A stretch of 64,000 nt of DNA from Nakamurella alba (GTDB lineage: Bacteria > Actinomycetota > Actinomycetes > Mycobacteriales > Nakamurellaceae). Below the pieces are notes generated by a model, which did not search any database, was not told the DNA's origin, and was given only the letters and a program-made list of their open reading frames with translations. Below, piece by piece: positions 57,953-64,000 of this stretch (position 1 is its first letter; every line of letters begins with the position of its first letter). The position numbers and the translations under genes were made by a program. Where the stretch lies: the NCBI RefSeq assembly GCF_009707545.1, contig NZ_WLYK01000001.1, forward strand, positions 1,054,001 through 1,118,000, read 5' to 3'.

Positions 57953-58612
57953 ATGATGGGCGATCGACAACTCTTCGGTGGGAGGTCGGTGCTGCAGTTC
58001 CGCAGCAACACCGATCGCCGGAGTTTCCTGAAGTTCGCGGGGCTGGTGGGAGTGGGCGCCACTCTTGCCGGCGGAGGCATGCTGGCCGTGCCGTCGGCAG
58101 CGGAGGCGGCCGACATCAAGAAGGCCAGCGCCGCGGGTGGGGATGTCGACATCCTCAACTACGCGCTGGTCCTGGAGTACCTGGAGGCGGACTTCTACGC
58201 CCAGGGCATCGCGAAGGGTTTCCTGTCCGGGCGGGAGCTGGAGCTCATCACCCCGATCGGTGACCACGAGAAGGAGCACGTCACGGCGGTCACGGCCGCG
58301 GTGACCTCGCTCGGTGGGACGCCGGCCGAGAAGCCGAAGATCACCTACCCCGCAGGCACTTTCGACTCCAAGGAGTCGTTCCTGAAGAACGCCTCGGTGT
58401 TCGAGGAGCTGGGTGTCACCGCCTACCACGGCCAGGTGCCGCTCATCTCCAGCGGTGATGTGTTGGCGGCGGCGGCGTCGATCGCCGGTGTGGAGTCCCG
58501 CCACGCGGCCGTCATCGCCACGCTCACCGGCGGGAAGCCGTTCCCGGCACCGGTCGAGGCCCACGCAACCATGGACGAGGTTCTCGCCGTCGTCCAGCCG
58601 CTGATCGGCTGA
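57953..58612 (+). CDS. Tat-exported ferritin-like protein
   Basis: Protein of 219 residues from ATG 57953 (GGAAGG upstream). The Tat-type signal is DRRSFLKFAGLVGVGATLAGGG, cleaved near SAAEA. The mature part is a ferritin-like helix bundle: DILNYALVLEYLEADFYAQGI and GDHEKEHVTAVTAAV provide Glu/His pairs expected for a di-metal site, and VESRHAAVIATL adds a third pair. It matches the ferritin_2/desiccation-related group of exported proteins. The paralogue follows after 13 nt. Confidence 0.87.
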   Translation: MMGDRQLFGGRSVLQFRSNTDRRSFLKFAGLVGVGATLAGGGMLAVPSAAEAADIKKASAAGGDVDILNYALVLEYLEADFYAQGIAKGFLSGRELELITPIGDHEKEHVTAVTAAVTSLGGTPAEKPKITYPAGTFDSKESFLKNASVFEELGVTAYHGQVPLISSGDVLAAAASIAGVESRHAAVIATLTGGKPFPAPVEAHATMDEVLAVVQPLIG

Positions 58613-58625
58613 GAGGGAGAAGAAC

Positions 58626-59393
58626 ATGTCGCAAAGAGCAGATTTCGTCCGTGGTCAACTGACCCAGATCAGCCCGCAGCAGGCGCTCACCGCGCTCAAC
58701 AACCGGTGGGCACTGGCCTCACGGGGTGACTTCAAGGACGACATCGACGTCCTGAACTACGCCCTCACCCTGGAGTACCTGGAGGCGGCGTTCTACCAGC
58801 AGGGCAACGCCGCTGGTCTGCTGTCGGGGACGGAGGCCGAGTACGTCGGCACCATCCAGACCGACGAGGAGGCACATGTCACCGCATTGACCCAGACCAT
58901 CCAGCAGCTGGGCGGCACCCCGGTGGAGAAGCCGGGTGTGTCTTTCGGTGACGCGTTCGCCTCGCGTGATTCGTACCTGACCACCAGCGTGACATTCGAG
59001 AACGTCGGCGTGGGTGCGTATCTCGGAGCCGCCGGGTACATCAAGGACAAGGCCATCCTGCAGGCCGCGGCCGGCATCTTCGGTGTCGAGGCGCGGCACG
59101 CCGCCGTCGTGGCGAACCTGCTGGGACAGCCCGCCGAGGGCGGCGTCTACCAGGGCGCGTTCGAGACCCCGATGGCCGAGGCCGATGTCCTGGCCGCGGT
59201 CGCGCCGTTCCTGATGGACCAGATGGGCTCCGTGCCCACGGGTTCGGTGGACACCGGTGGTGGTGCGACCGCGGAGAAGGACGAGACCGGACTGTTCGTC
59301 CTGGGTGGGGCGGCGCTGCTCGGTGCCGCCGGCGCCGCGGTCTACGCCGGCCGCCGCCGGGCCGACAGCACCGCGGGATCCGACCACTCCTGA
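58626..59393 (+). CDS. Ferritin-like protein with C-terminal membrane anchor
   Basis: Protein of 255 residues. The bundle (DVLNYALTLEYLEAAFYQQGN, TDEEAHVTALTQTI, VEARHAAVVANLLG) is a clear paralogue of the preceding protein. It has no N-terminal signal sequence, yet ends in a linker with SVPTGSVDTGGG, a hydrophobic helix FVLGGAALLGAAGAAVYAG and a basic tail RRRA, the layout of a sortase substrate without LPxTG. A sortase gene follows. Export could be by co-transport with its Tat-exported partner. Confidence 0.85.
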   Translation: MSQRADFVRGQLTQISPQQALTALNNRWALASRGDFKDDIDVLNYALTLEYLEAAFYQQGNAAGLLSGTEAEYVGTIQTDEEAHVTALTQTIQQLGGTPVEKPGVSFGDAFASRDSYLTTSVTFENVGVGAYLGAAGYIKDKAILQAAAGIFGVEARHAAVVANLLGQPAEGGVYQGAFETPMAEADVLAAVAPFLMDQMGSVPTGSVDTGGGATAEKDETGLFVLGGAALLGAAGAAVYAGRRRADSTAGSDHS

Positions 59394-59417
59394 TCGGGTC
59401 GATCCGCACATGAGACG

Positions 59418-59457
59418 CCGGGTCCGGGTCGCCATTCCCGAGGCGACCCGGACCCGG
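59418..59457 (+). terminator. Strong hairpin between ferritin-like and sortase genes
   Basis: CCGGGTCCGGGTCGC (59418-59432) pairs perfectly over 15 bp with 59443-59457, loop 10 nt. Only 35 nt remain before the sortase ATG, little room for a promoter, so the sortase is probably made by partial read-through. Confidence 0.8.
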
Positions 59458-59492
59458 TCCTCTCTCCACGGGCAGCAACACGAAGGACGGTC

Positions 59493-60347
59493 ATGAGCTC
59501 CGAACCGATGCCGGACGATCTGGACGCCTCCTCCGCCGGAAGGCGCAGGCGTGCAGGCTTTCTCGCAGCACTGCTCGCAGTGGTCGGTGTCGTGCTGCTC
59601 GTGGTCGCCTCCTGTTCCTCGCAGTCCGGCCCGCCGCAGCCGAACGCGGCCCAGGCCGCGGGGGTGAGCAGCGCGACCGCCGGAAGCGTCACGTCCGCGC
59701 CGAGCGCGACCGCCACGACAGCGCCGAAGAGCACGGCGCCGCCGAAGACGACCGCGCCGCCGAAGACGACCGCGCCTTCGAAGACCAGTGCGCCGCCGAA
59801 GACGACCGCACCGCCGAAGACCACGGCGCCGCCGAAGACGACCGCGCCGCCGAAGACCACCGCAGCAGCACCGTTGACCCTGCCGGCATCGGCGCCGACG
59901 TCGATCTCCATCCCGTCGATCGGGGTGCAGTCCTCGCTGCTGGACCTGGGGCAGAACGCCGACGGCACCATCGAGGTGCCCTCGCTCGACGATCCGGACT
60001 CCAAGGCCGGCTGGTACGACAAGTCGCCCGCGCCAGGCAGTCTCGGTCCGTCGATCGTGCTGGGCCACGTCGACTCCAAGAAGTACGGCCCCGGTGTCTT
60101 CTACGAACTGGGCAACCTCCAGCCAGGGGCACAGATCGACATCGCCCGCAAGGACGGGACCACCGCCGTGTTCAAGGTCGACCGGGTGGTGTCCTACCCC
60201 AAGGACGACTTCCCGACCCTGTCGGTCTACGGCAACCTCGACCACGCCGGCCTGCGGCTGATCACCTGCGGCGGGGTCTTCGACTCCGACGCCGGGTCCT
60301 ACGAGAGCAACATCGTGGCCTACGCGACCCTGGTCTCCACGGCCTGA
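59493..60347 (+). CDS. Class F-like sortase with altered active site
   Basis: Membrane-anchored protein of 284 residues: basic N-terminus, helix FLAALLAVVGVVLLVVASC, a KTTAPP repeat linker (about 75-125) and a sortase domain from about 130 (ISIPSIGVQSSLL). The catalytic His192 is in VLGHVDS and Cys259 in LITCGG. No arginine follows the cysteine: the position aligned with the usual YRDN is YESN (Glu271). Sortases need Cys, His and Arg to join proteins to the wall. It may be slow, changed in specificity or inactive. Likely partner is the membrane-anchored ferritin-like protein just upstream. Confidence 0.82.
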   Translation: MSSEPMPDDLDASSAGRRRRAGFLAALLAVVGVVLLVVASCSSQSGPPQPNAAQAAGVSSATAGSVTSAPSATATTAPKSTAPPKTTAPPKTTAPSKTSAPPKTTAPPKTTAPPKTTAPPKTTAAAPLTLPASAPTSISIPSIGVQSSLLDLGQNADGTIEVPSLDDPDSKAGWYDKSPAPGSLGPSIVLGHVDSKKYGPGVFYELGNLQPGAQIDIARKDGTTAVFKVDRVVSYPKDDFPTLSVYGNLDHAGLRLITCGGVFDSDAGSYESNIVAYATLVSTA

Positions 60348-60355
60348 CGGCCGTG
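60338..60355 (+). terminator. Hairpin containing the sortase stop codon
   Basis: CACGGCC (60338-60344) and GGCCGTG (60349-60355) form a perfect 7-bp stem whose 4-base loop TGAC contains the stop codon TGA of the sortase gene. Confidence 0.55.
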
Positions 60356-60468
60356 CCGGAGCTCCCGAGGGGTGAGCTCACTCCGCCGCGGCGGCGCCCC
60401 GCCCAGGGGTGGCGCCGCGGTCGTGTGCGCGGCTGAGAGAATCCGGTGATGCAGCCGGAGACGGGCCG

Positions 60469-62658
60469 ATGACCTCGGCGGTGGCCAGGGCCTCCGACCT
60501 GCTCGACAGCGGCTCCGACCGCATCCGGCAGGAACTGCGGGACACCCGTGACCGCTTCATCGCCTCCGATCCCGGCGCGGCCCGGCTCCGGCAGGGGCTG
60601 CGCGCCCTGGTCGCGCTCGCCAGCACCATCGCCCTGGAGGCCGGCCTCGCCGCGCTGCTCGGCCGACCGGCGATGCTGCCGATGCTCATCGGTTCCGTCG
60701 TCGCGGTGCTGATGGCCTCGGGGGTCAAGGAGGGCCGCCGCCGAGCGGCGCTGGTCACCGTGCTCTGCTGCCCGGTGGCCGCAGTCGGCGGCGTGGCCCT
60801 CGGTGTGCTGACCGCGGAGGTGCACCTGCTCGGGCTCGTCACCTTCGTGCTGGTGTCCTTCGCGGCCGTGTGGGTCCGCCGGTTCGGCCCGCGGTGGTTC
60901 ACCCTCGGCTTCCTGACCTGGCAGAGCTTCTTCTTCGCGCTGTTCCTCGATCCGCCCGTGCAGGAGCTGCCGTTCCTGCTGCTCGCCGTGCTGCTGGCCT
61001 GCGTCTGGGTGGGTGCCCTGCTGCTGACCGTCCTGCACGAGGATCCGGAGGCCAAGCTGCGCCGGGTGGTCGCAGCGCTACGGGCCCGGGCGCGGACGGG
61101 TGTCGCTGCCGCCCTGGAGGTCATCGACGACCCGGGGGACCGGCGCAAGGTGCTGGCGCTGCGCAAACAGCTGATCCAGCTGCGTGAGGTGGCGCTGCTG
61201 CTGGACGGCCAGCTGGCCGACGAACGGTCGCTGCCCGAGGGCGCCTCGCCCGGCGGCATGCGCCGGTGGACCGTCGACATTGAGATCGGTATGGACGAGC
61301 TCTGCTCGGCCGCGGTCGACATCGCCGACGGCAGTGCGGTGCTCGGGCCGGAGCTCCTCGACGCCGTCCGCCGGGCGCTGACCGCACTCGGCTGGGACGG
61401 TCCGGAGCAGGCCCGCGACGCCCTGCGCCTGCTCGACCCGTTCCAGGAGACCCCGGCCGTGCGGCGGCTGTCCGGCGCTGCCGGGTTCCTGCTGGACGCG
61501 GTGCAGCAGTGGGATTCCGGCGAGGTACTGCGCGGTGACCCGGGGGACCGCCTGGACGACGGTGACTTCGAGCCGGTCATCACCCTGGTCGGCGGCAACC
61601 TGCCCGGATCCGCGGCCCTCGCCGAGCGCACCCTGGACCGCGACGGCGCCCCGCGGTTCGGCCCCTCCCGGTTGCGGCTGACCACCCGGCAGGCGGTGCA
61701 GGCCGGGCTCGCCGCCGCGCTGGCCATCGTGGTGGGGGAGGCGATCTCGCCGCAGCGCTACTTCTGGGCGGTGATCGCCGCATTCATCGCCTTCGCCGGT
61801 ACCGCGACCTCCGGCGAGACGCTGTCCAAGGGGGTGGCCCGCATCTCCGGCACCCTGGTCGGGCTGGTCGCGTCGGTCTGGGTCGCCGAACTGGTGGACG
61901 GCCGCACGGTGCCCGCACTGGTGGTGATCGCGGTCTGCATCTTCGGGGCGTTCTTCCTGCAGCCGGTGTCGTACACCGCGATGATCTTCTTCGTCACCGT
62001 GCTGCTGGGCCAGCTCTACACGCTGCTCGGCACCTTCTCGAGCCAGCTGCTGGAACTCCGCCTCGAGGAGACCGTCGCCGGTGCCGTCATCGGCATCCTG
62101 GTCTCGTTGCTGGTGCTGCCCACGCACAGTCGGGCCACCCTGAGGGTGGCGCGAAAGGACTTCCTGGACCAGCTCGGCGGTCTGCTGGACGGGGTCGCGG
62201 ACACGCTCGACGGACGGACACCGGAGAACGACCTGATCGGCGGGGTGGTCGGCCTGGATGCTGCGGCCCGGCAGCTGATCCGGTTGCGCCGCGGACTCAC
62301 CCGGGGTCGGCTCTTCGGCGGTGACCGGGTCGCCACCCGGCACCGGGTGTCGGTGCTGAGCAGCTGCGCGGCAGCGGCCCGGACCCTGGCCGTGGCGACC
62401 GGCACGCCGGGTACCGCGCGCCCGGAGCTGGCGGAGGCCGCCCGCACCTTGGCGACCGAGGCGCGGCGGTTGGCCGACGTCCCGGCACTGGTCGACGTCC
62501 GGGCGGACGAGAACGGCGGTCCGGCCGGTGATGTCGCGGAGTCGCTGGACCACCTGGACCCGTCGGTGCGGCCGGCCGTCCGGCGCGCCCTGCGCCGGCT
62601 CGCCGACGGGCTGGCCCTGCTGGGACCCCGCCCGGTGCCGGAGGTCAGCGCACGCTGA
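60469..62658 (+). CDS. FUSC-family (fusaric-acid-resistance-like) membrane protein
   Basis: Membrane protein of 729 residues. Two blocks of membrane helices (about 50-185 and 425-550) are each followed by a helical cytoplasmic domain, the typical FUSC/aromatic-acid-exporter (YccS/AaeB) layout. TTRQAVQAGLAAALAIVVGEAISPQRYFWAVIAAFIAFAG is the characteristic second-half motif. ATG 60469 follows GGAGA. Such proteins export aromatic or organic acids; substrate unknown. The last 14 nt overlap the convergent beta-helix gene. Confidence 0.86.
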   Translation: MTSAVARASDLLDSGSDRIRQELRDTRDRFIASDPGAARLRQGLRALVALASTIALEAGLAALLGRPAMLPMLIGSVVAVLMASGVKEGRRRAALVTVLCCPVAAVGGVALGVLTAEVHLLGLVTFVLVSFAAVWVRRFGPRWFTLGFLTWQSFFFALFLDPPVQELPFLLLAVLLACVWVGALLLTVLHEDPEAKLRRVVAALRARARTGVAAALEVIDDPGDRRKVLALRKQLIQLREVALLLDGQLADERSLPEGASPGGMRRWTVDIEIGMDELCSAAVDIADGSAVLGPELLDAVRRALTALGWDGPEQARDALRLLDPFQETPAVRRLSGAAGFLLDAVQQWDSGEVLRGDPGDRLDDGDFEPVITLVGGNLPGSAALAERTLDRDGAPRFGPSRLRLTTRQAVQAGLAAALAIVVGEAISPQRYFWAVIAAFIAFAGTATSGETLSKGVARISGTLVGLVASVWVAELVDGRTVPALVVIAVCIFGAFFLQPVSYTAMIFFVTVLLGQLYTLLGTFSSQLLELRLEETVAGAVIGILVSLLVLPTHSRATLRVARKDFLDQLGGLLDGVADTLDGRTPENDLIGGVVGLDAAARQLIRLRRGLTRGRLFGGDRVATRHRVSVLSSCAAAARTLAVATGTPGTARPELAEAARTLATEARRLADVPALVDVRADENGGPAGDVAESLDHLDPSVRPAVRRALRRLADGLALLGPRPVPEVSAR

Positions 62659-64000
62659 ACGGCACAGCCACGCTGTCGGCCGTGTTGCCGGCGGCGTCGG
62701 TGGCCCGGGCGACGACGTGATAGGTCCGTCCCTTGGTCAGCGCCAGGGTGTTCACCGGCAGCTTCCACTGCCCGCCGGACAGCGTCGCGGCACCGAAAGG
62801 CACGGTGTCCACGAGGATCTGGACCGAACGCACGCCGGACTTGTCGTCCGTCGCCGACGCGGTGAAGGTGGCCGACCGGGTGGCGGACGCGCTCGAGCCG
62901 CGGGTGGGGGAGGTGACCCGGACGTCCGGTGCCCGTCCGTCCGCGCCGTCCGTCCGCGACGAGGTGGCCGAGACCTCCACCACCGCACCGGCCGTCGCAC
63001 CGGCCGTCGTGCCGGCGAGCGCGGTCCCCTTCCGGTCCAGCGCCGCGCTCTTCCTCGCGCCGACCGGGCTGATCACCGTCTGCGCCGGATCGACCGGCCG
63101 CAGGTCGTGCCTGGTCCGGTTGACCACATCGACGACACCGTAACGGTTCCCGTTGTTCCCCAGTGCAGACGGAACGCGGCAGAGGCCGAGGTTCCAGCGG
63201 GCGACGACGGTGTTGGTCATGACGGCGCCGCAGTCGGAGAGGTAGTCGACGATGTTGCGGTCGAAGACGGCGCCGGGGGTGGTGATGCGGGCGGCGCCGT
63301 CGAGGAAGGTGTTGTTGCGGACGGTGATGCCGGTCATTTTGGTGTAGCGCAGGTCGATGCTGGTGCCGCCGTTGCAGGCGGCGGACTTGACCAGGCAGCC
63401 CTGGACGAAGTTGGACTCGACGAGGACGTCGTTGACGCCCCAGCCGGATCCGGGGGAGAAGATGATGCCGGCGTTGTAGCAGTTGGCCAGGGTGTTGCCG
63501 CGCAGGGTGATCTTGTTGGCGTCGTAGATCTGGATGCAGTCGGCGTGGTAGCCGGTGGAGCCGCCCTTGGTCTGGTTGTAGTCGTGGACGTAGTTGTTCT
63601 CGACGAGCACGTTGGTGGCGCGGGAGATCTGGATGCCGTCGAGTGAGGAGCCGTCGCGGAACTCGGAGTTGCGGACGGTGACGTTGTTGGAGCGCAGGAA
63701 CATGCCGCCGCCGTCGAGCAGGGCGCCGTCGACGGTGGTGCCGGTGGCGGTGGAGTAGATATAGAAGGTGATGGTGACGGTGACGTTCTTCCACACCAGG
63801 TTGGGGGCGTAGGTGCCCAGGCGGCCGAAGGTGGCGGTGGCGCCGGTGGCGGGGCGGACGGTGACCGGGGCGGTGGTGGTGGCCTTGCCGCCGCGGACGT
63901 CGACGTTGCCGTAGGAACCGCCGGCCAGTTGCACGACACTCCCGGCGGTGGCGGCGGACACGGCGGTGGTCAGCGCGCAGGGACGGGCGGGGGTGCACTC
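62645..64000 (-). CDS. Secreted right-handed beta-helix protein (5' end outside window)
   Basis: At least 451 residues, open to the window edge. Residues from the edge read ECTPARPCALTTAV, then a parallel beta-helix with regularly spaced NNVTVRNSEFRDG, TNVLVENNYVHDY and NKITLRGNTLANC coils of the pectate-lyase/alginate-epimerase type. DGIQISRATN and YHADCIQIYD fit the conserved helix face. The C-terminal 110 residues form an Ig-like (Big/CBM-type) domain, VRSVQILVDTVPFGAATLSGG. Substrate not identifiable; poly-uronides are usual. Signal sequence and start are outside the window. Confidence 0.82.
   Translation of the reverse strand, partial: ECTPARPCALTTAVSAATAGSVVQLAGGSYGNVDVRGGKATTTAPVTVRPATGATATFGRLGTYAPNLVWKNVTVTITFYIYSTATGTTVDGALLDGGGMFLRSNNVTVRNSEFRDGSSLDGIQISRATNVLVENNYVHDYNQTKGGSTGYHADCIQIYDANKITLRGNTLANCYNAGIIFSPGSGWGVNDVLVESNFVQGCLVKSAACNGGTSIDLRYTKMTGITVRNNTFLDGAARITTPGAVFDRNIVDYLSDCGAVMTNTVVARWNLGLCRVPSALGNNGNRYGVVDVVNRTRHDLRPVDPAQTVISPVGARKSAALDRKGTALAGTTAGATAGAVVEVSATSSRTDGADGRAPDVRVTSPTRGSSASATRSATFTASATDDKSGVRSVQILVDTVPFGAATLSGGQWKLPVNTLALTKGRTYHVVARATDAAGNTADSVAVPFSVR

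Overview
The window is chromosomal DNA from a high-GC Gram-positive actinobacterium. The evidence is the very GC-rich sequence, the many GTG starts joined by 4-nt stop/start overlaps, and several typical genes: a DUF222/HNH (13E12-type) protein behind a LexA-like box, a SigB/SigF-type sigma factor, a DinB/maleylpyruvate-isomerase-type protein, an IdeR/DtxR-like iron box and Tat-exported glycosidases. I cannot name the genus. I see no rRNA, tRNA, CRISPR array, prophage or insertion sequence.

Layout. 1-12.1 kb is a sugar catabolic region. It holds an FGGY kinase and a split transketolase (minus strand), a divergent ribose-type ABC operon with a DUF2291 lipoprotein, a Tat-exported DUF1593 hydrolase, a pyridoxal-reductase-like aldo/keto reductase with a divergent HxlR regulator, and a xylose-isomerase-like TIM-barrel protein. 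Four near-identical palindromes (GAATA-N2-TATTC) lie upstream of the kinase/transketolase, ABC, hydrolase and TIM-barrel units and define a probable regulon. 12.4-21 kb holds ribBA, an AlkZ/YcaQ-type protein, and a divergent pair of secreted glycosidases (GH63-like and GH127-like) with a second, LacI-like operator pair. 20.4-30 kb is mixed housekeeping and regulatory content: ArsR plus SRPBCC, molbindin, K+ channel, sigma factor, TetR plus YnfA, GT2, aminotransferase, GNAT and prfB.

30-40 kb carries a large secreted NlpC/P60 protein and a six-gene Mrp cation/proton antiporter operon (A-C-D-E-F-G, with B fused to A). 40-49 kb is an iron/siderophore locus read leftward: two FecCD permeases, ATPase, binding lipoprotein, two IrtAB-like ABC half-transporters and a siderophore-interacting reductase, with a divergent AraC regulator across an IdeR-like box. 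The two IrtAB-like proteins are strikingly degenerate in complementary ways: one keeps Walker A, Walker B and H-loop but lost LSGGQ; the other keeps LSGGQ but lost Walker A, the Walker B acids and the H-loop.

49-64 kb has an orphan TadB/TadC pair, a PIN protein, the DUF222/HNH gene with 120-bp internal repeats, a 1.1-kb stretch without convincing genes, a zinc-ribbon gene, an Nramp metal transporter, two ferritin-like proteins beside a class F-like sortase that lacks the expected arginine, an FUSC-family membrane protein, and a beta-helix protein cut by the window end.

The best candidates for undescribed biology are the complementary half-dead ABC pair, the four-operator sugar regulon, and the ferritin/ferritin/sortase unit.
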